60,539 bases of DNA from Saprospiraceae bacterium (GTDB lineage: Bacteria > Bacteroidota > Bacteroidia > Chitinophagales > Saprospiraceae). The notes under the pieces are model-generated. The model saw only the letters and a list, made by a program, of their open reading frames with translations. It did not search any database and was not told the DNA's origin. The position numbers and the translations under genes are program-made. Shown piece after piece: positions 1 to 8,648 of this stretch. Every line of letters starts with the position of its first letter. Position 1 is the first letter of the stretch. Location of the stretch: positions 1 through 60,539 of the forward strand of contig JAHDHU010000002.1 in the NCBI GenBank assembly GCA_020631135.1. Reading direction: 5' to 3'.

Positions 1-1310
1 TTTTCCAATTTCAAAACCCCTCTTGGACATACTGCAGAGCAAACCCCACAACCAACGCATGACGCACGGACAATATCCTGTCCTCTTTGAGCATATGCAC
101 GTACGTCTATTCCCATTTCGCAGTAGGTAGAGCAGTTGCCGCAAGAGATGCATTGACCGCCGTTTGTAGTGATTCTAAATCTAGAAAAGAACTTTTGTTG
201 AATTCCTAAAATCGCTGCCATTGGACACCCAAATCTGCACCATACTCTAGAACCTAAAATCGGATAAAATCCGGTGCCTACGACACCTGAAAAAGCAGCT
301 CCAATTAAAAAACCATATAATGATTGAATGGATCCAGTTTGGAGCCCCAATAGAGTTTGTGAGCCACTAAATCTAGAGTAAAGAACATAAGTGGTCATGA
401 TTACTGCGAAAACGAGTACTAAATGAATACTCCAGCGCTCAAATTTCCACGCTTTCAATGATTTATCCGAAAGATGTCGATATGAGTCACCTGCTGTTTC
501 TGCGAGACCGCCACAACCACAAACCCACGAACAATACCATCTTTTACCATAGAAATAGGTAAGTATTGGAGAGATTACAAGGATCATTAATAGACCACTA
601 ATTAGCATGATCATTCCAACAGAACCGGCATTTAAAAAATTACTGATGTTCCAATCATAAAAGAAATAGTAATTAAGCGGCCACATATTTTTAAAATCAT
701 AGTAAGGATAATTTAAACCTTGCATGATTTCTGGTATTAAAAAAGCAAAGCCCAATTGGAAAAACATTACCGAAATGGTTCTTAAAACTTGATACTTGTT
801 ATGCCGGTATTTCCATATAAATCGTACGCCAAAAGCCATTATTGCGACGGTATACAGCGTTCCATAAACGAACCATTCACTAGCAGCTTGACTTTTAAAA
901 AATTGAGATAATGGATCAAACAAAGCGATCAGTCCGGTATTCCCGGCTTGATTTAATCCCAGCAATTGAGGATACCAATACAATAAAATATAGAATCCTG
1001 TTAAGATGATTGCCGACAACCAACCGACTAAACCACGGCTTTTTGCACTACTAAACCAGATGCCGTCATTATGAATACCTTCTGGCTTTAATCGATGACT
1101 ATGATACGCATACCAAATTATTCCAATTGAGATGAGCGACAGACTAACTGTTAAAACTAAAAAGGATGGACCTAAGTTTAGATTTAGGATTTGGACAAAA
1201 AGCATCAAAAGTCCAACGCCTCCCAAGGCGGCAGCAATCTTTTGTTGTATATCTAGTTGGTTTATTCCAGCCTCGGTCAAGGCCATACTATGATTTACTT
1301 GATCACTCAT
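1..1310 (-). CDS. Membrane-bound 4Fe-4S polyferredoxin, NapH/NosR-like (3' end cut by window edge)
   Basis: Translating the minus strand from the ATG at 1310 gives about 436 open codons running off the left edge, so the C-terminus is missing. Several hydrophobic segments lie between residues about 30 and 340. Two cytoplasmic-type cysteine motifs, CSWVCGCGG near residue 260 and CRFGCPM near 357, are typical of NapH/NosR/RdxA-like proteins. Two ferredoxin clusters follow: CISCGNCSTYC near 384 and CVGCGVCSAVCP near 416. The family passes electrons across or along the membrane to a redox partner. The start lies 3 bp after the stop of the upstream FAD oxidoreductase, so the two are almost certainly one transcription unit and may form one electron-transfer module. 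The terminal acceptor is not visible here. Family call is firm; substrate is unknown. Confidence 0.8.
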   Translation of the reverse strand, partial: MSDQVNHSMALTEAGINQLDIQQKIAAALGGVGLLMLFVQILNLNLGPSFLVLTVSLSLISIGIIWYAYHSHRLKPEGIHNDGIWFSSAKSRGLVGWLSAIILTGFYILLYWYPQLLGLNQAGNTGLIALFDPLSQFFKSQAASEWFVYGTLYTVAIMAFGVRFIWKYRHNKYQVLRTISVMFFQLGFAFLIPEIMQGLNYPYYDFKNMWPLNYYFFYDWNISNFLNAGSVGMIMLISGLLMILVISPILTYFYGKRWYCSWVCGCGGLAETAGDSYRHLSDKSLKAWKFERWSIHLVLVFAVIMTTYVLYSRFSGSQTLLGLQTGSIQSLYGFLIGAAFSGVVGTGFYPILGSRVWCRFGCPMAAILGIQQKFFSRFRITTNGGQCISCGNCSTYCEMGIDVRAYAQRGQDIVRASCVGCGVCSAVCPRGVLKLE

Positions 1311-1313
1311 GAC

Positions 1314-2654
1314 TTAAGATTTTAAAAATTTGAAAACACGGTTTAAGCCCTTTTTTGGATTTAATCGGATGTTAGAATTAGATTGAGCGTTATAAGTTTT
1401 CACCAAATCGGATTCGTATTGCTCAAAAAATTCAGGGTCAAAATTGGCAAGAGAAAGATTTTGTAATACCGTTTCTATTTTACTTTTATCCTTGAGCCAT
1501 TTTTCACAAACTTCATGGCGATATCTAATACCCATTAAATTAAAACCCGTAACGTGCTTTTCGGAGGTATTATAATTTATTCTGATACTAAGGTTTTTTT
1601 CAGCATGTTGCCAATACAAACTAGAAATACCTTCTTTAGGTTGATTTGGAACATCTCCATAAACTTGATATTCGATATCCAAAAATTTTGCTGAGTTAAA
1701 CCAAATTCCTGGATCATACTTTATTGGCTTTCCGCAAATATTGTAAGCTGCGGTTTCTCCCATCATACGGCCAGTATACCAAACTGCTTCGATAGGTCTT
1801 CTTCCCTCATTTGGGTTTTTTATTTCTGCACAGTCGCCGATGGCATAAATATTATTAATATTGGTTTGAAGAAAATCGTTTACTAAAATACCTCGATTGG
1901 TCTCTATTTGAGAATCTTTGAGCCAAGCAATATTAGGACTTACCCCGGCCGTAAGGCCTACAAATTGACATTCGATGGATTCACCGGTTTCTTTAATTTT
2001 TACTCCATTGGCTTTTCCATTTCCATCGTCAACAATTGAGTCCAAATTAACACCTAATCTTAAGTCTATGTGATGGTCGCTAATGTGTTTTGAAATCATT
2101 TCAGACTCTTCTTCTGGAAGCACATTATTCCAGTAATTAGATTCTCTGACGAGCATTGTAACATCGATATTTCGGGATCGAAACATCTCTGCCATCTCTA
2201 TCCCTATAAGCCCACCACCTACTATCACAGCTTTTTTCAAACCAGGGCTGTATTTTTCCATATATTCTAAATCTTGCAAATGATACAAACCACCCACTCG
2301 ATCTAGATTTTGACCGGGCCATCCAAATTTATTTGGTTTAGAGCCTAAAGCCAAGATTAAATTGTCATATTGGATTTCTTCATTTGACTGTAGTCGAATG
2401 GCATTCGCCGAATGGCGTATTTCGATGACCTTATCTTCTTTAAGATCAATCCGATTTTTTTCCCAAAACCAATTTTCGTAGGGTTTTATGTCTTCAAAAC
2501 GCATGTGTCCCATATAGACATACATCAAAGCTGTTCTAGAGAAAAAGTGTTTAGTTTCTGATGAAATAATGGTGATTTTATGTTCGCTTAGCTTTCTTAA
2601 CCATTTAGCAGCAGTCACACCACTTATTCCATTTCCTACGATTACAGTATGCAT
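1314..2654 (-). CDS. FAD/NAD(P)-dependent oxidoreductase, nitrite/rubredoxin reductase type
   Basis: A 446-residue protein with the two-dinucleotide-binding pyridine nucleotide-disulfide oxidoreductase fold. The N-terminal FAD motif GNGISG is at residues 7-12, a second GGGLIG motif (NAD(P)H) is near 143, and the FAD-closing motif YAIGDCAE is near 270. There is no CxxxxC redox disulfide, so it is not a lipoamide or glutathione reductase; the pattern fits nitrite reductase/rubredoxin reductase-like flavoproteins that reduce an iron-sulfur partner. The next gene, 3 bp downstream, is a membrane 4Fe-4S protein, the natural candidate partner. The C-terminal 120 residues look like the extra domain of NirB-like reductases but have no iron-sulfur motif. 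Physiological substrate unknown. Confidence 0.8.
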   Translation of the reverse strand: MHTVIVGNGISGVTAAKWLRKLSEHKITIISSETKHFFSRTALMYVYMGHMRFEDIKPYENWFWEKNRIDLKEDKVIEIRHSANAIRLQSNEEIQYDNLILALGSKPNKFGWPGQNLDRVGGLYHLQDLEYMEKYSPGLKKAVIVGGGLIGIEMAEMFRSRNIDVTMLVRESNYWNNVLPEEESEMISKHISDHHIDLRLGVNLDSIVDDGNGKANGVKIKETGESIECQFVGLTAGVSPNIAWLKDSQIETNRGILVNDFLQTNINNIYAIGDCAEIKNPNEGRRPIEAVWYTGRMMGETAAYNICGKPIKYDPGIWFNSAKFLDIEYQVYGDVPNQPKEGISSLYWQHAEKNLSIRINYNTSEKHVTGFNLMGIRYRHEVCEKWLKDKSKIETVLQNLSLANFDPEFFEQYESDLVKTYNAQSNSNIRLNPKKGLNRVFKFLKS

Positions 2655-2834
2655 TGCTTGAATTTATACAATTTTGAGCAAAGAACTTCTAAGTAATTTG
2701 TCAACACCTGTAAAATGAAAACAAGTATTTCTTAAATGTCCTGAGAATGACTATTATCTTTTTGTTTTTGTCATGGAATTGTAATTATATAATTATCTTA
2801 AACTTTTATTCTAAACAGAAAATAATAAGTTAAC

Positions 2835-4763
2835 ATGAAAAAATTTTTACTCTTGATTTGTGTGATGGCATGTGCAGGCATGGCTTTTTCACAAACTCAA
2901 TATTATTCTCAAGATTTTGAAGCTGGCTTACCAACAGATTGGTCATCTGAAGACCAGTGGGCGCATGGTAATAACGCGTCTTTGTCAAGTCAATATTTGG
3001 CTTATGATGGGAATGCAACAAACTTTATGGCTTTCAATGATGACGGTGCTGGTAATGGTCATACGGGAGGTGGAAGTTTACAGTCAGCCATGATTGATTT
3101 GACTGCAGTAAGCGCTCCGTTATTCTTAGAAATGAATGTATTTTTTGCAAATGGAGATTATGGTGGTGCGGATGAAACATTTAAAGTTCAAGTTTCTACT
3201 GATGGTTCGACATGGACTGAAATCGCAGATTTTGGTGGTTTAGCATGGAGTACGGAGTTGGTTGTTTTTGATGATTATGCTGGTCAAAATGTGTGGTTAA
3301 GATTTGATTATGACGATGGTGCTGCTTGGAATTTTGGATGTGCTATCGACGATATAATTATCGCTGACGAACCAATCAATGCAGTAAGAAGAGACTATAC
3401 TGTTACTGCAGATGGTGGATCTCAGTTTACTCAGTGTGCACCAAATGTTGATTACACAGTAGATGGATTGGTTTTAAATAGAGGTTTTGAGGCGATTACT
3501 TCTTTTGATGTAAATGTTTCGACAGGAGGTTCAGTGGTTTCGACTACTACTTTCGATAATGTAAATATTGAGAAAAATGGAGCGTATCGTTACCAGTTAC
3601 CAGAAAAATTAAATACTGGAGAAGCTTTTGCAATTTATGAGGTTTCAATATCAAATGTAAATGGTGAAACTGACGAAGATGAGGTGACAGCTGATAATAC
3701 GGTAAATGTAACATTTAACCCTCAAATGAACTTACACCCAGAGCAGGCTGTCGTAGTTGAAGAAGCAACTGGAACATGGTGTACTTGGTGTCCTAGAGGA
3801 ACTGTTTACATAGGTGAAATGTCAAAACGTTTTCCTAAAAACTTTGTGGGTATAGCAGTGCACAATGGTGATCCGATGGTTTTAGATGAGTATGATTCTG
3901 CAATTACCTCTTTCCCAGGATTTCAAGGATTCCCTTCTGTAGTTTACAATAGAGAGAGTATCCAAGATCCAGCGGACATAGTAACTCCTACTATATCTGA
4001 TGCATCTGCAACTCCTGTTGCTACCATTCAAGTGGGTGCAGAGGAAGATGGATCTACTTTGAGTACTTCAGTTAAAGTGACCTTTAACCAAGCAGTTTCT
4101 GCTAATCATAATGTAGTAGTAATTTTGACAGAAGATGGTTTAACTGGTCCTGCTGCTGATGGTTGGAATCAAGTTTCTGGGGCTTATTCTGGTGGTGGAA
4201 ATGGTCCAATGGGTGGATTTGAATACCTACCTGGTTCAGTTCCTTCTGAATGGTGGCCATATGATCACGTAGGAAGAGCACTTATAGGCGGATATGATGG
4301 TTTAAACGAAATTGTGGGAGATTTTGAAGCTGGTTCAAGTCCAAGTGTATTCATGCCTGATTTTACGCTTCCTGCGGACTGGAATAAAGAAAAATTACAT
4401 GTTATCGCAGTGCTTACAGATGCTTCTGGTCAAGTAGTTAATGCGGTTTCTGGATCTTACCAAGATGCAATTGATGCTGGTAGTGTAACGGATACAGAAG
4501 AGTTATTAGACCAAAGCTTTGCAAGTGTGTATCCGAACCCAGCTGATGACCTTACTGTAATTAGTATGGATATTGAAAAACCTTCTCAAGTGAGTGTTGA
4601 GCTTCTTGATAATTTAGGAAGAGTCGTTGCTACTCAAAATTATGGTGAGCTTTCAGGAAGAAATCAAGTTACTTTAGATGTTTCTGCAGTAAATGCTGGA
4701 ATGTATCTGATGAATATTAGAGTTGATAATCAATTGGTATCTAAGAAGATCTCAATTTTGTAA
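2835..4763 (+). CDS. Secreted Omp28-like protein with T9SS type A sorting domain
   Basis: A 642-residue exported protein. Residues 1-19 form a Sec signal peptide (hydrophobic core ending AFSQ). Residues about 22-180 resemble the choice-of-anchor J/MAM-like beta sandwich (opens YYSQDFEAGLPTDW, closes AIDDIIIADE). The central part from about 300 matches the Omp28 family, with a thioredoxin-like CxxC (Cys316 and Cys319) followed by FVGIAVHNGDPM. The last 75 residues form a T9SS type A sorting domain (VYPNPADD ... GMYLMNIRV ... KKISIL), so it should cross the outer membrane through T9SS and be surface-anchored or released. Omp28 relatives are surface lipoproteins of Porphyromonas; the CxxC suggests redox or metal binding but no activity is established. 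A strong terminator follows at once, so it is probably monocistronic. Confidence 0.85.
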   Translation: MKKFLLLICVMACAGMAFSQTQYYSQDFEAGLPTDWSSEDQWAHGNNASLSSQYLAYDGNATNFMAFNDDGAGNGHTGGGSLQSAMIDLTAVSAPLFLEMNVFFANGDYGGADETFKVQVSTDGSTWTEIADFGGLAWSTELVVFDDYAGQNVWLRFDYDDGAAWNFGCAIDDIIIADEPINAVRRDYTVTADGGSQFTQCAPNVDYTVDGLVLNRGFEAITSFDVNVSTGGSVVSTTTFDNVNIEKNGAYRYQLPEKLNTGEAFAIYEVSISNVNGETDEDEVTADNTVNVTFNPQMNLHPEQAVVVEEATGTWCTWCPRGTVYIGEMSKRFPKNFVGIAVHNGDPMVLDEYDSAITSFPGFQGFPSVVYNRESIQDPADIVTPTISDASATPVATIQVGAEEDGSTLSTSVKVTFNQAVSANHNVVVILTEDGLTGPAADGWNQVSGAYSGGGNGPMGGFEYLPGSVPSEWWPYDHVGRALIGGYDGLNEIVGDFEAGSSPSVFMPDFTLPADWNKEKLHVIAVLTDASGQVVNAVSGSYQDAIDAGSVTDTEELLDQSFASVYPNPADDLTVISMDIEKPSQVSVELLDNLGRVVATQNYGELSGRNQVTLDVSAVNAGMYLMNIRVDNQLVSKKISIL

Positions 4764-4786
4764 TCAAAGATTCTAACAGAATAATA

Positions 4787-4821
4787 AAAAAGCCTCGACG
4801 GTAAACGTCGGGGTTTTTTTT
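4787..4821. terminator. Rho-independent terminator
   Basis: An 8-bp stem (CCTCGACG at 4793-4800 with CGTCGGGG at 4806-4813, one G-T pair) closes a 5-nt loop and is followed by eight T. An A-run precedes it, so it could work in both directions. It lies 24 bp after the Omp28-like gene. Confidence 0.9.
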
Positions 4822-4933
4822 GTCTGGCAACGACATATTTCTTTAAATATTGTTTTTGCTAACAGATTATTAACGATTTCCCCCATCTTTTCAGGTCGAT
4901 TCTTCGTATATTTATCAAACAAATGTTTTAATT

Positions 4934-5632
4934 ATGGTTAGAAAACTACTTAATCTAAGCTTATTACTCGTTATTTCATTGGGCTTAAATGCACAAGTGA
5001 TGACATCTAATCCTGCAGAACCTGCTGGCCAAACAGATGCCTGTGAAAAGGTTACAATACCTCTTACAATTAGAAATGTAAGTTCTAATGATTTGAATGC
5101 CTTATGGAAGGTCGAAAGAGTTGATATGGAAGAAGAATGGACATTAACTATTTGTGATGCTGTGACTTGCTATGCAGAAGGTAAAGAATTTATTGATGAA
5201 CCAGGTCAAGCAAATAACTTTTTGGCAGGTCAAGCAATTGATACATACAGTTTTAAGATAGATCCTAACGATATAGAAGGTGTGGGAGATTTCGATTTCG
5301 TTATGTTTAACGTGGATGATCCAAATGAGGAGTATATTAGAATCCCATTTGTAGTGACAGTGCAAAATTGTACTTCTGCTGTTCATGACATTAATGTTGT
5401 TAACAAAATCAACATTTACCCAAATCCAACTACGGATATGTTTAATGTTGCCAATAATGAGATCGTTGAATCTGTAGTAGTATATAACATAGTTGGAAAA
5501 GAAGTGAAGAGCTTTGGAAAAAATGTTAACGGAAATTATGACGTTTCTAATCTAAGTAATGGAATGTATCTTGTTAGAATGTTTGATGTCGATGGAGATA
5601 TGATTAAAGTTTCTAGATTAAGTAAGAAATAG
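4934..5632 (+). CDS. Small secreted protein with T9SS type A sorting domain
   Basis: A 232-residue protein with a signal peptide (residues 1-21, ending GLNAQ) and a C-terminal type A sorting domain from about residue 152 (NIYPNPTTDMFNV ... NGMYLVRMFDVDG). The roughly 130 residues between form a beta-rich domain with Cys pairs and repeated acidic loops. It resembles the single beta-sandwich modules often found in small Bacteroidota cargo proteins, but I do not recognise a named family. It is flanked on both sides by strong hairpin terminators, so it is transcribed alone. Cargo of the same export system as the gene upstream; the function of the central domain is unknown. Confidence 0.75.
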   Translation: MVRKLLNLSLLLVISLGLNAQVMTSNPAEPAGQTDACEKVTIPLTIRNVSSNDLNALWKVERVDMEEEWTLTICDAVTCYAEGKEFIDEPGQANNFLAGQAIDTYSFKIDPNDIEGVGDFDFVMFNVDDPNEEYIRIPFVVTVQNCTSAVHDINVVNKINIYPNPTTDMFNVANNEIVESVVVYNIVGKEVKSFGKNVNGNYDVSNLSNGMYLVRMFDVDGDMIKVSRLSKK

Positions 5633-5651
5633 TCTTATATACATAAGTAAT

Positions 5652-5687
5652 AAAAAAGGCGAATCAAATTTTTGATTCGCCTTTTTT
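5652..5687. terminator. Bidirectional terminator between convergent genes
   Basis: A perfect 10-bp stem (GGCGAATCAA at 5658-5667 with its complement at 5672-5681) has a 4-nt loop, an A-run before it and a T-run after it. It sits between the plus-strand T9SS gene (stop 5632) and minus-strand queD (stop 5707) and suits both. Confidence 0.9.
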
Positions 5688-5706
5688 GTTTTGGATCTTT
5701 TATAAA

Positions 5707-6117
5707 TTAATCGGCAGGATATTCCACACCGTTTCTAGCGGTTTCCCATATTCGAATTTTTATATCGATGTTGTCATCTATTCTTGCTCTTAACAATTCA
5801 TAAATTATATAAGCAAAATTTTCGGTGGTTGGATTCAATGATTTAAATTCTTCAGTATCGAGATTTAGATTTTTATGATCAAATCGATCCTCAATTTCTT
5901 CTTTAATTATTTCTTTTAGATCTTTCAAATCCATAAGATACCCTGTAATAGGGTTAATTTCTCCGGTTAACTTGACTTCTAAGTCATAATTATGTCCATG
6001 AAAGTTGGGACTATTACATAATCCGAATACTGTTTTATTTTTCTCATCTGACCATTCATTGATGTGCAAACGATGACAAGCATTAAAGTGGGCTTTCCTA
6101 ATTATTGATACTCTCAT
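5707..6117 (-). CDS. queD: 6-carboxy-5,6,7,8-tetrahydropterin synthase
   Basis: A 136-residue member of the 6-pyruvoyl-tetrahydropterin synthase/QueD family, close to the usual length. The zinc ligands appear as His15 (FNACHR), His40 and His42 (FHGHNY), the catalytic cysteine is Cys34 (FGLCNSPNFHGH), and the late glutamate is in IRIWETARNGVEY. In bacteria this enzyme turns dihydroneopterin triphosphate into 6-carboxytetrahydropterin, the first dedicated step of queuosine and 7-deazaguanine synthesis. No other queuosine gene is in the window, so the pathway assignment rests on family only. It is divergent from holB with about 78 bp between them and ends in a shared bidirectional terminator. 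Confidence 0.9.
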   Translation of the reverse strand: MRVSIIRKAHFNACHRLHINEWSDEKNKTVFGLCNSPNFHGHNYDLEVKLTGEINPITGYLMDLKDLKEIIKEEIEDRFDHKNLNLDTEEFKSLNPTTENFAYIIYELLRARIDDNIDIKIRIWETARNGVEYPAD

Positions 6118-6172
6118 ATTGATTTAAACAAACTACAAAGTCTAAGGTTCTATTTAAGGTGTTTTCTTTAAC

Positions 6173-6180
6173 TATCTTTG
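6173..6180 (+). promoter_or_regulatory. Putative Bacteroidota -7 promoter element (TATCTTTG) for holB-ricT-lpdA
   Basis: Exact match to the TAnnTTTG -7 consensus, 16 nt before the TTG start codon of holB. The expected transcription start leaves a leader of about 10 nt. No good -33 TTG lies at the usual distance. Confidence 0.5.
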
Positions 6181-6195
6181 ATACAAAGGTAAAAC

Positions 6196-7323
6196 TTGAA
6201 AAGCAGAGAGTCTATAATATCTGATATTCATAATCAAATAGAGTCGGAACGCATACCGCACGCCACTTTATTTATTGGAAAGATGGGGTACGGAACATTG
6301 GATGTTGCCTTAAATTTTGCGCAATCATTGCTTTGTAAAAACAAAGTTAATGGTGCCTATTGTGGTAATTGTAATTCCTGTCATAAAACAAGTAAGTCTA
6401 TTCACCCTGATTTGCACTTTGCTTTTCCAGTTATAAAGCACGAGAAAAAGAAAAGAGAGGATACCACTAGCAAAGATTTTTTAGCAGAATGGAGAGAAAT
6501 CTTGGCAGAATCTCGATATTTCGATCAAACGGATTGGGCAAACAAATTAAATGCAGAAAACAAAAAACTCAATATCAATACCACAGAATGTAATGAGATA
6601 ATAAAAAAACTCTCATTAAAGTCATTTGAAGGTGGAAAAAAAGTGCTTCTTATTTACCTCGCAGAGTACCTCGCTAAAGAAGGTAATCGTTTATTGAAAA
6701 TTATAGAAGAACCGCCTTCTGATACATACATAATCTTAGTTGCTGAAGATCAACAAAAGATGCTAAACACCATTTTGTCTAGATGTCAGATTATAAATAC
6801 TAGGCCTTTTACAGATGAAGAATTGTTGCTTTTATCTGAAGAAGGACAAATGGGTACTGCTTTCACAGAAGAAGGTCTGTTTATTGCCAATGGAGATTTA
6901 AACCGACTCATAAATCTGGGAAGCTCAGTGGAAGGCCAAGATCATTCTTCCCAAGTATTAAATTGGTTGCGTTATTGTTATGCCCTTAATAGTCAATCAC
7001 GACATTTGATAGACTGGATCGAACAGTTTGCAAAGCTGTCCAAAAATGCACAAAATAATTTTTTAGAATACTTTTTACACTTTTTAAGAGAGTATCAGTT
7101 GTACTTATTTACAAATCAGGAAAAACTAAGATTGAAAAAGTCCGAACTTGAGCTTGTCGAAAAGATGAAAAAGATATTAGATGCAGAAAAATTAGATAAA
7201 TTATCACAAATATGTAATACTTTGTATTACAATTTAGGTAGAAACGTAAATTCCAAAATTGAGATGATGAATGCAAGTATTGAAATTCATAATTTGCTGC
7301 ATCGAAAACTCGTTTTGTCTTAA
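6196..7323 (+). CDS. holB: DNA polymerase III delta' subunit (clamp-loader ATPase-fold), TTG start
   Basis: A 375-residue AAA+ clamp-loader subunit. The N-terminus fits the family (RIPHATLFIGKMG), but the Walker A lysine is missing (GKMGYGTL), as in non-hydrolysing delta' subunits. A four-cysteine zinc module (Cys47, Cys56, Cys59, Cys62) and the SRC sensor motif (ILSRCQIIN) are present. It loads the beta clamp together with DnaX and HolA. The start is read as TTG at 6196: an in-frame TAA lies at 6190 and the next ATG (Met30) would remove the conserved N-terminal strand. It heads a unit with ricT 17 bp downstream, a neighbourhood also seen in Firmicutes (holB-yaaT). Confidence 0.9.
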   Translation: MKSRESIISDIHNQIESERIPHATLFIGKMGYGTLDVALNFAQSLLCKNKVNGAYCGNCNSCHKTSKSIHPDLHFAFPVIKHEKKKREDTTSKDFLAEWREILAESRYFDQTDWANKLNAENKKLNINTTECNEIIKKLSLKSFEGGKKVLLIYLAEYLAKEGNRLLKIIEEPPSDTYIILVAEDQQKMLNTILSRCQIINTRPFTDEELLLLSEEGQMGTAFTEEGLFIANGDLNRLINLGSSVEGQDHSSQVLNWLRYCYALNSQSRHLIDWIEQFAKLSKNAQNNFLEYFLHFLREYQLYLFTNQEKLRLKKSELELVEKMKKILDAEKLDKLSQICNTLYYNLGRNVNSKIEMMNASIEIHNLLHRKLVLS

Positions 7324-7340
7324 TATATAAATACTGAATA

Positions 7341-8648
7341 ATGGGATGCGGAAGTTGTAGCACAACTAAAAATGGTGTGCCTCAGGGTTGCGGAAATAAA
7401 GGGCATTGTAGCTCAGGTTCTTGCAACAAAAAAAATACATATGATTGGTTTACCGATCTGGATCTAAATGACCCTATGCATTTCAAGTATGTTGAAGTGA
7501 GTTTTAAAAAAGGGGCCAATAAGTCTTTTTATATAAATGAGAATCCAGTAGACTTTATCACTGGCGATCTCGTAGTGGTCGAAGCGAAAGGTGGCTATGA
7601 CGTTGGACGCATTAGCTTATCCGGCGAGTTGGTCAGGGCTCAGATGAAAAAGAAAAGAGTAGATACTACGGTAGTTCAAGAAAAAATCGTCCGAATAGCA
7701 AACCATAGAGATATCGAAAAGCTCGAAGAGGGTCGAAAGTTAGAGAGAGATACTATGATTAGAGGTAGAGCGATTGCTCGCACTTTGAATATAGAAATGA
7801 AACTCGGTGATGTTATTTATAGAGGAGATAAAAGAAAAGCCACCTTTTATTACACAGCAAATGGCCGAATAGATTTTCGCGAGTTAGTAAGAAATTATGC
7901 TAAAGAATTTAAGGTTAAAGTGGAGATGCGACAAATTGGAGCAAGACAAGAATCTGCTTTAATAGGTGGAGTAGGAGCCTGTGGACGTGAACTTTGTTGT
8001 TCGACTTGGTTGTCTGATTTTCAATCTGTTTCAACTTCAGCGGCACGATACCAAAATATTTCTATTAATCAATCCAAATTGTCTGGGCAATGCGGAAGAT
8101 TAAAGTGCTGTCTCAATTACGAATTAGACACATATATGGACGCTTTAGAAGATTTTCCTAAGAAGGCGGATTATATTCATACCGAAGTTGGTAAAGCACA
8201 ACTGATTAAGATTGACATCTTTAAAAGATTGATGTACTATTCTTACATTTTAGAAAGAGGCAGGTCACCAATTGTCGCATTGCCTGTCAATAGAGTAAAA
8301 GAAATTATTCGTCTTAACAAACAAGGAGACAAACCACATGAAATGGTCGATAGAGATGATTACGGTGAAATGATAGAAGAGGAAATTACATTTGCTGCGG
8401 ATGAAATGAATGAGGTTATTGAATTGCCAAATGTCAAAAAAAGAGGGAAGGGAAATCGTAATCAAGGTAAGAATTCTAAGGGTCAATCAAGATCTAATAG
8501 AAGTAGAAATTCACGCAACAAAAACCAAAGTAAATCATCTGGGAAGAATTCCAATGGAAAGGGTAATTACCGAAAGAAAAAAAGTAGTGGTCCCAAATCT
8601 GGAAACGTCTCCAATTCTAATAACAAACAGAACAAGAAAGATAAATGA
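7341..8648 (+). CDS. ricT: RicT/PSP1-domain protein with Cys-rich N-terminus and basic C-terminal tail
   Basis: A 435-residue protein containing the PSP1 C-terminal domain. The core motif blocks GACGRELCCSTW and SGQCGRLKCCLNYE (about residues 213-258) are the conserved cysteine pairs of RicT/YaaT. In Bacillus, RicT is part of an iron-sulfur complex that steers RNase Y and mRNA maturation. Two additions flank the core: an N-terminal cysteine cluster (Cys3, 6, 17, 23, 28) and a C-terminal tail of about 75 residues made almost only of K, N, S, R and G, probably disordered and RNA-binding. It follows holB by 17 bp and overlaps lpdA by 4 bp (ATGA), suggesting translational coupling. Family certain; partners RicA and RicF are not visible here. 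Confidence 0.88.
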   Translation: MGCGSCSTTKNGVPQGCGNKGHCSSGSCNKKNTYDWFTDLDLNDPMHFKYVEVSFKKGANKSFYINENPVDFITGDLVVVEAKGGYDVGRISLSGELVRAQMKKKRVDTTVVQEKIVRIANHRDIEKLEEGRKLERDTMIRGRAIARTLNIEMKLGDVIYRGDKRKATFYYTANGRIDFRELVRNYAKEFKVKVEMRQIGARQESALIGGVGACGRELCCSTWLSDFQSVSTSAARYQNISINQSKLSGQCGRLKCCLNYELDTYMDALEDFPKKADYIHTEVGKAQLIKIDIFKRLMYYSYILERGRSPIVALPVNRVKEIIRLNKQGDKPHEMVDRDDYGEMIEEEITFAADEMNEVIELPNVKKRGKGNRNQGKNSKGQSRSNRSRNSRNKNQSKSSGKNSNGKGNYRKKKSSGPKSGNVSNSNNKQNKKDK

